A DNA stretch of 64,000 bases from Pelistega europaea (GCF_013133775.1 NZ_JABGBO010000001.1:1-64000); one strand, 5' to 3'; positions 38,093 to 49,249 are shown, counted from the stretch's first letter. Notes: generated by a model from the letters alone, not told the origin. Made by a program: numbers and translations.

Positions 38093-39283
38093 ATGTACCG
38101 TCAACTCGTTTGTGCTTTACTAGGTGCTGCAGTGAGTGTTGGAGCCTATGCTAAAGAGGTGATTAAGGTTGGAGAAATTAATAGTTATAAGACTATTCCT
38201 GCCTTTTTGGACCCTTACCGTAAAGGGATTGAATTAGCCGTAGAGCAAGTGAATGCCGAGGGAGGCATTCATGGAAAAACATTAGAAGTGATTATGCGTG
38301 ATGATGGAGGCACCCAAAGTAACGCTATTCGTGAGGCACAGACTCTTGTACAACGCGATAAAGTAGACCTATTAGCAGGTAGTTTCTTATCACATATCGC
38401 TTTAGCAATTTCAGACTTTGCACAAAAGAAGAATGTATTTTTCCTAGCGGGTGAACCTTTAACGGATAAGATGACATGGGAAAAAGGCAATGAAAACACC
38501 TTTCGTTTGCGTGATTCTACTTATATGAAAGTTGCTATGCTGATTGATGATGCTGTGGCGTTGAAAAAGAAACGCTGGGCATTGGTATATCCAAACTATG
38601 AATATGGCCAATCAGCAGCAGAAACCTTTAAGAAAATGATGAAGGCGCGTCAGCCTGATATTGAGTTTGTAACTGAGCAAGCAACGCCATTTAATAAAAT
38701 CGATGCTGGTAGCGTTGTACAAGCTATTGCTGATGCAAAGCCAGAAGCTGTCTTTAATGCATTATTCAGCACTGACTTAACTAAATTTGTGCGTGCTGGT
38801 AATACGCGTGAGTTATTCAAAGATATTCAGGTGGTGAGTTTATTAACAGGTGAACCTGAATATTTAGATCCGCTAGGTGCTGATACGCCGAAAGGTTGGA
38901 TTGTAACAGGCTATCCTTGGTATGCGATTCACACCCCAGAACATGAAGCCTTTTTGAAATCTTACCAAGCAAAATTTAATGACTATCCTCGCCTTGGTAG
39001 CTTGGTAGGTTATATGATGGTACAGTCGTTAGCCGCTGGTTTGAAAAAAGCACCATCTACTAAAACAGAGGATTTAGTAGCGGCTTTTAAAGGTTTGGAG
39101 CATATGAGTCCAGTTGGCAAGATTACTTATCGGGCTATTGACCATCAATCTACGATGGGGGCTTATGTAGGGCGACTTGATGTAAAAGATGGCAAGGGTG
39201 TGATGGTGGATATTCGTTATATAGACGGGGCGAGTGTACAGCCTCCAGATGAAGAAGTGCGCCGTCTACGTCCACAGCAATAG
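38093..39283 (+). CDS. Branched-chain amino acid/urea-type ABC transporter substrate-binding protein
   Basis: This 396-aa periplasmic protein has a signal peptide (ending AYA, about residue 21) and the family-6 (Leu/Ile/Val-binding-like) domain: KVGEINSYKTIPAFLDPYRK with GIELAVEQVNAEGGIHG, then DRDKVDLLAGSFLS and a late MVQSLAAGL. A GTG at 38081 is in frame, but ATG 38093 has GGAGAG upstream. Ligand is unknown: the family takes branched-chain amino acids, urea, amides and aromatic acids. The first gene of a four-gene importer operon. Confidence 0.92.
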   Translation: MYRQLVCALLGAAVSVGAYAKEVIKVGEINSYKTIPAFLDPYRKGIELAVEQVNAEGGIHGKTLEVIMRDDGGTQSNAIREAQTLVQRDKVDLLAGSFLSHIALAISDFAQKKNVFFLAGEPLTDKMTWEKGNENTFRLRDSTYMKVAMLIDDAVALKKKRWALVYPNYEYGQSAAETFKKMMKARQPDIEFVTEQATPFNKIDAGSVVQAIADAKPEAVFNALFSTDLTKFVRAGNTRELFKDIQVVSLLTGEPEYLDPLGADTPKGWIVTGYPWYAIHTPEHEAFLKSYQAKFNDYPRLGSLVGYMMVQSLAAGLKKAPSTKTEDLVAAFKGLEHMSPVGKITYRAIDHQSTMGAYVGRLDVKDGKGVMVDIRYIDGASVQPPDEEVRRLRPQQ

Positions 39284-39288
39284 TTGTT

Positions 39289-41196
39289 ATGTCAGCCTTA
39301 TTTGTGCAATTACTTAATGGACTCGCAAGTGCGAGTTCATTGTTCATGGTGGCAGTGGGATTGTCATTGATTTTTGGTGTCACCCGTATTGTCAACTTTG
39401 CTCATGGCTCTCTTTATATGGTGGGACTTTATCTTGCCTATTCTCTAACTCACTTATTTGGTGTAGAGAGTATATGGAGCTATGGCTTAGGTGTATTGTG
39501 TGCTGCTTTGTTAACAGGTTTATTAGGAGCAGTGATTGAGATTGTTTTGCTGCGGCATATTTATAAAGCTCCTGAACTTTTTCAACTTCTGGCGACATTT
39601 GCATTGGTACTAATTATTAGTGATGCGGTGTTATGGATCTGGGGGGCAGAAGACTTGTTAGGTACTCCTGTACCAGGATTAGAGGGTTCCATCAGTGTTT
39701 TGGGACGAGCTATGCCTATGTACAGTTTGGTACAGATGTTGATAGGACCTACAGTTTGGTTGTTACTGTGGTTTTTATTAAACCGTACTCCTTGGGGGAT
39801 ATATGTACGAGCAGCACAACAAGACAAGGAGATGTTAGGTGCACTGGGGATTAATCAAGCATGGTTGTTTACCAGTGTATTTGCATTGGGAGCTTTTCTA
39901 GCAGGGCTGGGAGCAGCACTAGAATTACCTAATGAACCAGCCAGTTTAAGTCTGGATATGCGTTTGATAGGAGATGCATTTGCTGTCGTGGTGATTGGCG
40001 GTATGGGTTCTATTGGTGGAGCTTTTGTTGCAGCACTGTCTATTGCTGAAGTCAAAGCACTAGCGAATTGGCTAGGCACTATGCAAGTGGCAGGGATAGC
40101 AATTAATTTTAGCCAGTTTTCGCTAGTTGCAGAGTTTTTCTTGATGGCATTGGTGTTAGTGATTCGACCTTGGGGTCTGTTTGGCAAGCCTCAAGAGAAG
40201 TCACGCAATTCTGCACCGATTGAACGCCCTCTTCAACCAGCTACTTTACGTCTAAAGGGGGTTGTGTCTGTTGCAATCGTAGTGGCAGTTGTCTTGCCTT
40301 TTTTGGGTGATGACTATGGAGTGATTTTGCTACAGGATGCCTTAATTGCCATATTGTTTGCTGTGAGTCTGCATTTTATGGCAGGGTTGACAGGTATGCA
40401 TACCTTTGGTCATGCAGCTTATTTTGGTGTGGGGGCTTATGCTGCTGCTGTTTTTTCTCTGCAGCTTGCTTTTCCGATGGAATTGAGCTTACCCTTGGCT
40501 GCGATTGTTGCAGGGCTTTTTGCAGCAGTCTTTGCTTGGTTTTGCATTCGTTTGTCTGGTATTTATCTGGCGATGTTGACTTTGGCGTTGGCACAACTGT
40601 TATGGTCTATAGTGTATCAATGGGATGGTTTCACAGGTGGCTCTAATGGTTTAGTTGGTATTTGGCCAAGCGATTGGTTAGGTGAAGGATACACTTATTA
40701 TTACTTTACATTAGTGATTGTTGTCCTGAGCTTGATACTCATTCGATGGATAGCCTTTTCTTCTTTTGGGTATGCCATGCGAGCAAGTCGAGATGCGGAA
40801 TGGCGAGCAAGAGCAATTGGTATCCCAGTGCGTAAGGTGCGGTGGCAGGTATTTGTCTTATCTGGCTTTTTTGCAGGGCTGGCAGGGGCTTTATATACTT
40901 TTTCAAAGGGAAGTATTTCCCCAGAGGAGTTAAGTGTAGCTCGTTCTGTAGATGGTTTAGTAATGGTCTTATTAGGAGGGATTCAATCCTTGTGGGGGCC
41001 GATTATTGGGGCATTAAGCTATACCTTCTTGCATGATTTTATGATTAACCTTACTGACTATTGGAAAGCCCTATTAGGCGGTATTATTATCGTACTGGTG
41101 TTAATTTTCCCCATGGGAATGACGGATTTGCCCAGTATTGTCCAGCGTATATTCGGCAGAGGTCGGACTGCTGCTGGGGAAAAGATGCATTTCTAG
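39289..41196 (+). CDS. Fused LivH-LivM permease of a branched-chain-type ABC transporter
   Basis: This 635-aa protein joins two permeases. Residues 1-300 are LivH-like (FGVTRIVNFAHGSLYMVG, GGMGSIGGAFVAAL). After a short linker (about 300-320), residues 325-630 are LivM-like (MAGLTGMHTFGHAAYFGVGA, RASRDAEWRARAIGIPVRKV, GGIQSLWGPIIGA). Normally these are two genes. Alternatively one could suspect a lost stop codon, but the frame is clean through the join with no sign of decay. It starts 5 bases after the binding-protein stop. Confidence 0.9.
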   Translation: MSALFVQLLNGLASASSLFMVAVGLSLIFGVTRIVNFAHGSLYMVGLYLAYSLTHLFGVESIWSYGLGVLCAALLTGLLGAVIEIVLLRHIYKAPELFQLLATFALVLIISDAVLWIWGAEDLLGTPVPGLEGSISVLGRAMPMYSLVQMLIGPTVWLLLWFLLNRTPWGIYVRAAQQDKEMLGALGINQAWLFTSVFALGAFLAGLGAALELPNEPASLSLDMRLIGDAFAVVVIGGMGSIGGAFVAALSIAEVKALANWLGTMQVAGIAINFSQFSLVAEFFLMALVLVIRPWGLFGKPQEKSRNSAPIERPLQPATLRLKGVVSVAIVVAVVLPFLGDDYGVILLQDALIAILFAVSLHFMAGLTGMHTFGHAAYFGVGAYAAAVFSLQLAFPMELSLPLAAIVAGLFAAVFAWFCIRLSGIYLAMLTLALAQLLWSIVYQWDGFTGGSNGLVGIWPSDWLGEGYTYYYFTLVIVVLSLILIRWIAFSSFGYAMRASRDAEWRARAIGIPVRKVRWQVFVLSGFFAGLAGALYTFSKGSISPEELSVARSVDGLVMVLLGGIQSLWGPIIGALSYTFLHDFMINLTDYWKALLGGIIIVLVLIFPMGMTDLPSIVQRIFGRGRTAAGEKMHF

Positions 41197-41208
41197 AAAG
41201 GGGTATGG

Positions 41209-42024
41209 ATGAGCTTACTTCAAGTAGAAAATATCAGTAAATCTTATGGAAACTTCTGGGCAGTCAATCAGGTGAGTTTCAGTCTAGAAGCAGGTCAAAT
41301 GTTGGCACTTATTGGTCCTAATGGTGCAGGTAAAAGTACTACATTTAACATGATAGGCGGACAAACCAGAGCAGATAATGGGTGTATATGGTTTGATGCA
41401 AACTCACTGTCTACCTCAAAGAGAGAAGGGGCATTAACAGGCAAGGTAGATTTACTGGGTTTGTCCAGTGAAGAGATTTGGTCCCTAGGTATTGGACGCA
41501 CGTTTCAAATTGCAGAAATCTTTCCTTCTTTAACTGTGAGGGAAAATGTGCAGTTAGCTTTGCAGGTTGCTCATGGCAAAGGTCTTGTATGGTGGAATAA
41601 AAGTTATCAAGACTATCAAGATGAAGCGGAGTCTTTATTGATTGATTTAGCCATGCAGGAAAATATTAATCGGGCTGCGAGTGAAATCGCTTATGGTGAT
41701 GTAAAGCGATTAGAACTTGCTATGGCATTGGCTAGTCAACCTAAGTTATTGCTGATGGACGAACCCACTGCAGGGATGTCCCCTACTGAGCGTATGGAGA
41801 TGATGGCACTGACTAAACGTCTTTCTCAACAGCGTGATATGGCAGTGTTATTCACTGAACATAGTATGGATGTAGTATTTACCTACGCCGATTATATTAT
41901 TGTGATGGCGGCTGGCAATATTGTCGCCGCTGGTACTCCTAATCAAATCAAAGATAATCCGGTAGTGAAAGAAGTGTATCTAGGGAGCGTGGTAGTTGAG
42001 GACAAAGCTATTGTCCAAGCCTGA
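41209..42024 (+). CDS. Branched-chain-type ABC transporter ATPase, LivG type
   Basis: This 271-aa protein has Walker A GPNGAGKST, a Walker B LLLMDEPTAGMSP and the switch His in TEHSMD. The ABC signature region reads ASEIAYGDVKRLELAMAL, with the LivG-type YG in place of LSGGQ. With LivF it powers the importer. Starts 12 bases after the permease with GGGG upstream. About 20 residues (near 62-82) are inserted after Walker A compared with typical LivG. Confidence 0.93.
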   Translation: MSLLQVENISKSYGNFWAVNQVSFSLEAGQMLALIGPNGAGKSTTFNMIGGQTRADNGCIWFDANSLSTSKREGALTGKVDLLGLSSEEIWSLGIGRTFQIAEIFPSLTVRENVQLALQVAHGKGLVWWNKSYQDYQDEAESLLIDLAMQENINRAASEIAYGDVKRLELAMALASQPKLLLMDEPTAGMSPTERMEMMALTKRLSQQRDMAVLFTEHSMDVVFTYADYIIVMAAGNIVAAGTPNQIKDNPVVKEVYLGSVVVEDKAIVQA

Positions 42025-42080
42025 CAGCAAAGCAAGGTGTTGAATAACAGTATGGCAATGGTATTTGTGGGTTAGCAGTC

Positions 42081-42872
42081 ATGATGAATCAAGCAGAGAT
42101 GGTGATTGATAGCAACGATAAAAGAATAGAGAATACTCCCTCTTCTTTTTCTCCTTTATTAGACGTACAACACTTACATGCGTGGTATGGTGGAGCACAC
42201 ATTTTATTTGATGTGAATCTACAGGTGGGAAGAGGTGAAGTTGTTGCTCTTATGGGAAGAAATGGAGCAGGAAAATCCACTACTTTGAAATCCATCATGG
42301 GGTTAGTTGACAAGACCCAAGGAGCGGTATTATTTCGAGGTCAGTCGATTCAAGGATTAGCACCCTATAAAATTGCGCGTTTGGGTTTAGGGTATGTGCC
42401 TGAGGATAGACGTATCTTTGCTGCACTAAGTGTGGATGAAAATTTATTCACAGGTAGACAGGCTCCACGAATGTGGGAGGATGGTACACCAGCAGCAAGT
42501 TGGACGCCTGAGCAGTTATTTACGCTGTTTCCTAATCTAGCAAAGATGCGGCAACGGCCTGGTACAAAAATGAGTGGGGGCGAGCAACAAATGTTAAGTG
42601 TGGCACGTACGCTGATGGGAAATCCTTATCTAGTGCTATTAGATGAACCCAGCGAGGGAGTGGCGCCTGTGATTGTGGATCAGATGAAGACGATGGTTCT
42701 GCAACTTAAGGCACAGGGTGTTGGAGTGTTATTATCGGAGCAGAATTTAGACTTTGTGTTGGCAGTGGCAGATAGTGCTTATATTTTGGAAAAAGGTGAG
42801 GTGAAATACTACGGCTCTATTACGGCGCTGAAAGCAGATAGGACATTAGCACAGCAATATTTAGCTGTGTAA
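42081..42872 (+). CDS. Branched-chain-type ABC transporter ATPase, LivF type
   Basis: This 263-aa protein has Walker A GRNGAGKST, signature MSGGEQQMLSVARTL, Walker B LVLLDEPSEG and the switch region LSEQNLDF. It carries an N-terminal extension of about 25 residues compared with LivF (about 237 aa). The start could be either ATG at 42081 or 42084. It is 56 bases after LivG and completes the importer. Confidence 0.93.
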   Translation: MMNQAEMVIDSNDKRIENTPSSFSPLLDVQHLHAWYGGAHILFDVNLQVGRGEVVALMGRNGAGKSTTLKSIMGLVDKTQGAVLFRGQSIQGLAPYKIARLGLGYVPEDRRIFAALSVDENLFTGRQAPRMWEDGTPAASWTPEQLFTLFPNLAKMRQRPGTKMSGGEQQMLSVARTLMGNPYLVLLDEPSEGVAPVIVDQMKTMVLQLKAQGVGVLLSEQNLDFVLAVADSAYILEKGEVKYYGSITALKADRTLAQQYLAV

Positions 42873-43074
42873 TGGTTTGGTTATTTTTTCAACATATACA
42901 AGTGGATGTATCAATAAGGCAATGAATATTATTTTAGAAATAAATTAAAACGATATTGATGGTAAAGGGTATAGAGAGGATATTGATTTTTGATTAAAAT
43001 GAAAAACGGTTAAGCAGGTTTTTACTGGATTTTAAGATACCTCTAAAAGGTTTTGAGATGAGAATGTGAAAGCG

Positions 43075-43359
43075 ATGAAAAAACATCAATATGCCGTAAC
43101 AGTAGACTATATTGCTGATGCAGAGGGGAATGAGGTCAATCAGACCCTTCGGTTTAATGCTCCTAACCATGATAATATTTTTCGTATTATTGAGTTAACG
43201 CAACAAAGAGAGGGATTTACGCCTGAAATGGCACAAAGGTTTGCAGTAGGATTGAAACTGATGAGTGAAGTGATGTTAGAGAATAAAGATAATCCTTTGT
43301 TTCAGCAGCTACGCCCTTTTATGATGGAGATGATGAAGGTCATTAAAGGCAAAAATTAG
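43075..43359 (+). CDS. DUF3861 family small protein
   Basis: This 94-aa acidic protein has the layout of DUF3861: a start MKKHQYAVTVDYIADAEG, then LRFNAPNHDNIFRIIE and a C-terminal KLMSEVMLENKDNPLF helix. Function is unknown. It lies 47 bases before frmA on the same strand. A GTG at 43066 is in frame but the ATG is preferred. Confidence 0.72.
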   Translation: MKKHQYAVTVDYIADAEGNEVNQTLRFNAPNHDNIFRIIELTQQREGFTPEMAQRFAVGLKLMSEVMLENKDNPLFQQLRPFMMEMMKVIKGKN

Positions 43360-43379
43360 TCAGACCTTATGTGAAGTAA

Positions 43380-44525
<1,146 letters not shown>

Positions 44526-44531
44526 GCGACT

Positions 44532-45362
44532 ATGTTGACATTACTTTCCAAAAATAAAATGTTTGGTGGCTATCACGAACGGTATAGCCACTATTCAGAG
44601 ACAACGCAGTGTCAGATGACATTTGCGATTTATCTTCCCCCCCAGGCAGCCACAGAAAAAGTGCCTGTGTTGTACTTCTTATCTGGGCTTACTTGCACGG
44701 ATGAAAACTTTTCTACTAAAGCCGGGGCGCAACAATATGCCGCTAAATATGGTATTGCCTTGGTGATGCCAGACACTTCTCCTCGTGGAGAAGAGGTAGC
44801 CAATGATGTAGGGTATGACTTAGGACAAGGTGCAGGTTTCTATGTGAATGCGACACAACAACCTTGGGCAAAGCATTATCAAATGTATAGCTATGTGGTG
44901 GAAGAGTTACCCAAGTTGATTGAGGCAAACTTTCCTGTGAGTGATAAACGCTCTATCTTCGGTCACAGTATGGGTGGTCATGGTGCATTACAGATTGCTT
45001 TAAAGAATCCCCAGCGTTATCGTTCTGTGTCGGCTTTTGCCCCTATTGTTAATCCAATGCAAACCCCATGGGGACAAAAGGCTTTTCTAGCTTATTTAGG
45101 AGAGGATAAAACACTTTGGTCTCAGTATGACAGTACACAGCTGGTTGCGACGGTGGCGAATGCTGTTCCTATCTTGATTGATCAAGGTGATGCAGATGCT
45201 TTTTATCCCAAGGAACTCCAACCAGAGCAGTTTGTCTCTGCTGCCAAGTCTAATCATATTGCAGTTGATTTTTCACTGCAGTCAGGTTATGACCATAGCT
45301 ATTTCTTTATTGCTTCTTTTGTGGAAAAACATATTGCTTTTCATCAACAGTTTTTGAAATAA
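44532..45362 (+). CDS. fghA: S-formylglutathione hydrolase
   Basis: This 276-aa serine hydrolase has the nucleophile elbow GHSMGGHGAL near residue 146, an Asp in DQGDADAFY and the catalytic His in GYDHSYFF. It splits S-formylglutathione to formate and glutathione, finishing the pathway begun by FrmA. The two genes form an operon. No FrmR-type repressor is in the window. Confidence 0.96.
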   Translation: MLTLLSKNKMFGGYHERYSHYSETTQCQMTFAIYLPPQAATEKVPVLYFLSGLTCTDENFSTKAGAQQYAAKYGIALVMPDTSPRGEEVANDVGYDLGQGAGFYVNATQQPWAKHYQMYSYVVEELPKLIEANFPVSDKRSIFGHSMGGHGALQIALKNPQRYRSVSAFAPIVNPMQTPWGQKAFLAYLGEDKTLWSQYDSTQLVATVANAVPILIDQGDADAFYPKELQPEQFVSAAKSNHIAVDFSLQSGYDHSYFFIASFVEKHIAFHQQFLK

Positions 45363-45385
45363 GTGGGACTGCTTAACCCCTAAAT

Positions 45386-45441
45386 GCCTTGTGACTATGG
45401 ATTATAAATGGATACTCCATATCTGTGGTCACAAGGCTTTT
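45386..45441 (+). terminator. Terminator after fghA
   Basis: GCCTTGTGAC (45386-45395) pairs perfectly with GTCACAAGGC (45428-45437), with a smaller nested pairing (ATGGAT/ATCCAT-like) and TTTTC after it. Confidence 0.85.
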
Positions 45442-45506
45442 CTTATATGATTCTCAGTATTTTCTTTAGATATATCCTGAATATTTATTTTTGGAAGTGA
45501 AGGTCC

Positions 45507-46119
45507 GAAGTTATACATATTGCAACTGTTGGCATTATCTTCTGTTTGTACAATCAATGGTTTTATCTCTTATATGGCGTGGTGAGTTTTTTAGGTATTG
45601 GTGAGGGGATTTTCAGGGTCGCCTACCAAGCCATGATGGCAGATATCGTTGATGATGCTGATTTACTGTCTGCCAATGCGGTGAATACCTTAAGTATGCG
45701 GCTATCATTGACGGTGGTACCTTTATTAGGAACGATGGCTTTTGTATCTTTTGGTGGTGTAATGTCTATGTCGATTGTGGTGGATTTATGCGGCCTATTT
45801 TTTAGGTGGAGTGGGAGTTGAGATATTTAATATTCCCTGGTTTACCGCTATTCAGCGTGAAGTTCCCAAAGATAAAATTGGACGGATTTCTGCGTTAGAT
45901 TTTCTGGTCTCTTATGGTATGAGTCCTCTTGCTTTGGCGATTTTGCCCTTTTTTATTCAGTCCTTTGGGCAAATGTCTGTGTTGCTTATATGTGGAGGAT
46001 TAACCATAACGAGTGCTTTATTGGCTTTGCTTGTTCCGGGAGCATGGTATATGCGAGATCCACGCAGAGAGCAACCATTGGGTAAGTGGGGGGAAGTAAA
46101 CTCCTGTCTAAGAAAATAG
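45507..46119 (+). pseudogene. MFS transporter remnant with internal deletion and frameshift
   Basis: Two frames (up to 45821, and 45775-46119) encode pieces of a major-facilitator permease. The first has helices like YLLYGVVSFLGIGEGIFRVAYQ and SMRLSLTVVPLLGTMAFVS. The second continues in a shifted frame with WIYAAYFLGGVGVEIFNIPW and the last helices (PLALAILPFFIQ, VLLICGGLTIT). Together they total only about 200 of the expected 400 residues: the N-terminus is lost (an in-frame stop lies at 45498-45500) and middle helices are missing around 45775. It should not make a working transporter. Confidence 0.85.
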
Positions 46120-46146
46120 GTGTAAATTCTATTGAAATTACACCTA
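46117..46146. terminator. Hairpin between the MFS remnant and the DUF945 gene
   Basis: TAGGTGTAA (46117-46125) pairs with TTACACCTA (46138-46146). It sits just outside both converging stop codons. Confidence 0.6.
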
Positions 46147-46173
46147 TAGAATCAATTAAAGCAACTTAAACGG

Positions 46174-47766
46174 TTAGGGATTGGTGGGACCTTTAACACC
46201 AAAGCGTGCTAGGAATGTTAGTAGACGATTGCTGACATCACTTGCCTGAAGTAGTGCATTGGCTTTATCAGTTGACTGCCCTAGTTTTAATGCTAGTCCC
46301 CATACTGGGATTTCTTCCCCATTAAAAGTAACCGTCTTTGTTGTAATGATGGGTTTACCTTTTTCAGGGGTTGCTTTTAATGTAAACTGTAAAACCCCAT
46401 CTTTATCAATGGCCAACTCAGAGGCTATTAATGCTTGTGCTACATCATCAATGATAGCAACAAGTTCTGGTTTATCTTGGTCCGAGGGTGCTGCTAGTTG
46501 ATGCTTTTTAGCAGTGATGGTTGCTACATCCATCAAGGTTTGAACTGCCCATGCTTTGGTAGCACTTAACTGTATATCGACATCTGAAATACTGTTAAGG
46601 AGAGCCTCTTCTTGGCTAGAGGCACTCAGTGGAGGCATTAAAAGTCCGATGTCGGCTTTGATATTGGCAGTACCGCCTGCATTTGTATGGATGATGGGAC
46701 CGAATGTCACAAGGGGACTATCATTAAGCAGAGCAATACCCGCACCACTTAATGGCAGAATGTGAGGAGACATAATTTGTTCAGCGATTTCATCGCTATT
46801 TTGCCAGTTGTTTTGTATGCCCTGGCGGATAAAATCTACCAAAATATTGGACATGACTTTTGTGAGTTGACCTAAGGCATCTGAGTTAACTCGTTGAAAC
46901 CCTATAGCGGTTTCAAATTGTCCAACAGCTGTGTCTAAGATAGACAGATTCTGCGTACTTGCTTGTGAACGAATATTGGTGATGTTGCCATCGTTATCTA
47001 ATGTAAACTGACTATCAATAGGTGTTGCTCGTAATGAGAATACATCATTAATATCAATGAAGTAATCTTTGATTTTGCTTTTTGAGTGAATAGACAGTTT
47101 TTTGTCCTGCTGTCGTATGTCTGAAGATGAGGCATATTCGCTGGCTTTAGTGAGTAAAGAGATGTCTTTGTCACTTAATCTAGATTCAGAGCCAGATGAA
47201 AAGTCTTGTAAGTGGATGTTCTTAAAATCTTTGTCTGCACTGAATTCAAGTGTATAAGGGTTAATAGTAGAAGACTCAGTCACCCCATTTTCTGTAGTTT
47301 GCATTTTAAAACGAGCCGTGCTGAGTTTCCCTTTGAGCTGTTGATCATAGCCTAGAGAATATTCTATGAGTAATGGTTGATCATCTTTGGTAGAAGTAAA
47401 TAACTGCTCTGTGTATTGGTTGCGAACCAAAGTAACCTTGCTATTGTAGCTAATAGGGGCAAAGTGTCCTTCTTTTAGATTGCTCCAAGGAAATGGTCCA
47501 TGCTCAACATCATGCTGAAGAAATGGGATGTCATTACCTTTTTCATCTTTGATAGATACTATGTAATGACTAGCAAAAATACCTGATTTTTCTAGTCTAG
47601 CATCAACAGAATAGTTAATCCCAAGGCTATCATGAAGATAATGATTAAGATCAGCAACTTTTTGGTCAATATGTTCGTGTAACTTTGAGCCATGATAATT
47701 GCTGGCAATGGGATAGATGGCAGCAAGGGCGATAATGAGACCGCCAAAGAATGTCTTTTTACGCAT
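46174..47766 (-). CDS. DUF945 (YdgA-like) family protein
   Basis: This 530-aa protein has an N-terminal membrane anchor (FFGGLIIALAAIYPIASNY, residues about 5-24), then a long soluble domain that would lie in the periplasm. This is the layout of DUF945/YdgA proteins of about 500 aa, whose role is unclear. No enzyme motifs are visible. It is a single gene. Confidence 0.78.
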   Translation of the reverse strand: MRKKTFFGGLIIALAAIYPIASNYHGSKLHEHIDQKVADLNHYLHDSLGINYSVDARLEKSGIFASHYIVSIKDEKGNDIPFLQHDVEHGPFPWSNLKEGHFAPISYNSKVTLVRNQYTEQLFTSTKDDQPLLIEYSLGYDQQLKGKLSTARFKMQTTENGVTESSTINPYTLEFSADKDFKNIHLQDFSSGSESRLSDKDISLLTKASEYASSSDIRQQDKKLSIHSKSKIKDYFIDINDVFSLRATPIDSQFTLDNDGNITNIRSQASTQNLSILDTAVGQFETAIGFQRVNSDALGQLTKVMSNILVDFIRQGIQNNWQNSDEIAEQIMSPHILPLSGAGIALLNDSPLVTFGPIIHTNAGGTANIKADIGLLMPPLSASSQEEALLNSISDVDIQLSATKAWAVQTLMDVATITAKKHQLAAPSDQDKPELVAIIDDVAQALIASELAIDKDGVLQFTLKATPEKGKPIITTKTVTFNGEEIPVWGLALKLGQSTDKANALLQASDVSNRLLTFLARFGVKGPTNP

Positions 47767-47982
47767 GGAATTCCAATGTGAGTGAACAAAACGCCATTAT
47801 AACCGTAAATAACAGATGGGTATTTTGAACACTTCTTGTAGAGGAAAAGAGACGGTTCTTATAAAAAATGGAGAACAAAGATTTAATCTATCAATCTATA
47901 GCAATACAGCATAGACTGCCTTTAAATATAAGCATAGGCTGGATAGAGAATAATTTCCCGTATCCAGATGCCTTTAGATGTA

Positions 47983-48627
47983 TTAGAAAGTGAAAGAGTC
48001 ACCCCCTTTAGGGACAGCAACTCGCTTAGTTAAATGGTGTTTGGTCACAAATTTACGCATGTCGTCACTACTGACCACGCAATGGTTTACAGCATCCATG
48101 TGAACAGTGATGATATTTGCTTTGGGCATGACTTTATACGCCTTGGCAACATCCTCAGTTCCCATAATAATACTACCATCAAAACCCGTTAGTTGGGCAT
48201 ACCCTGTATTCATGACAATGACCTCAGGCTGATAGGTTTTTAGGGCATGATCCACTTGGTAGGTCCAGATGGTATCACCCATGAGGTACATGGTTTTCTC
48301 TCCTTTGGCTTGTAGTACAACCCCCATTGCTTCACCTGCCATTTCAGCTAATTGGGGTATGGCATACATCGCATCAGTACCATGCTGTCCACCAACCTTA
48401 CTTAACTTGACTTGCTTAAATTCGGTATTTTTACCAACTACACGTACATCTTTAAATCCTTGAGAACGAATAATTGTCGCATCTCCTGCATTTTGTACAA
48501 AGATAGGTAAATCTTTAGGGAGTTGCTGTTGTGCTGCTTCATCCCAGTGGTCTGCATGTGTGTGAGTCACAATGATAGCATCGACACCTTCTAAAAGTTT
48601 GTCTACTGACATAGGAAGGTCTACCAT
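47983..48627 (-). pseudogene. N-terminally truncated MBL-fold metallo-hydrolase
   Basis: The remaining 214 aa keep the metal site HTHADHWD near residue 22, GDTIW near 117 and HMDAVNH near 176, so the core of a metallo-beta-lactamase-fold hydrolase. Family members have roughly 50-90 further residues before the NP-(M/L)-V-x-L-P-M-S segment, including a signal or first sheet. Here only a Pro codon precedes it and the frame meets a stop 12 bases further on (48643-48645). The 5' end was probably deleted together with part of the facing GlxA-type gene. It may still make protein from ATG 48627 but lacks a ribosome site. Confidence 0.7.
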
Positions 48628-48637
48628 TGGACTGAAT

Positions 48638-49249
48638 TCTTTTCACTTTGCTATTCCCCAGATGGTATTTTCCATTGCTGTAGATGGTCAACCACTATTT
48701 GAGGTGAAGACAGTGTCAGAAACCGCATATGTAGAAGATCAACGAGTAATGACATCTGCTGGAACGGCTGCAGGGCTGGATTGCTGTTTGGCAGTTGTGC
48801 GTAGTTATTACGGTGTCAAAATTGCTAATAAGCTAGCTAGGCTGTTGGTGATTCCTCCACACCGGGAGGGAGGGCAGGCACAATTTATTGAACAACCTAT
48901 AGCAAGGAAAACCACCCGAGAAAATATCAATCAGGTACTGTTATCAATGAGAAAGGATTTAGCCAAAAATTATACCTTGGATACTTTGGCTACTCGCTTA
49001 AAGATGAGTCGTAGCACATTTATACGTCATTTCAGAAAAGCAACAGGGGTGTCGCTTAATCAATGGTTAATTGATTCAAGGTTGCAACAAGGAAGGGACT
49101 TGCTAGAAAGTACTCATATGACGGTAGAGGAAATTGCGGAGCGGATAGGCTTTCACTCGGCGATCTCTTTTCGGCAGCATTTTAAAAGGAAACACCAAAT
49201 GAGTCCAAAGCAATGGCAAAAACAGTTTACTAGTCAGGAGAATACCTAA
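48638..49249 (+). pseudogene. GlxA/FtrA-type AraC regulator with most of its DJ-1/PfpI domain deleted
   Basis: The C-terminal 100 residues are a complete AraC DNA-binding domain (TLDTLATRLKMSRSTFIRHF and TVEEIAERIGFHSAISFRQHF). Before it, YVEDQRVMTSAGTAAGLDC with AVVRSYYG and PPHREGGQAQFIEQP matches the end of the DJ-1/PfpI domain of GlxA-type regulators. The start IPQMVFS..PLFEVKTVSETA resembles the first 40 residues of that domain, so about 100 residues in between appear to be missing in frame. The protein is about 200 aa against the usual 310-330. The frame remains open; possible start ATG 48662. Confidence 0.7.
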
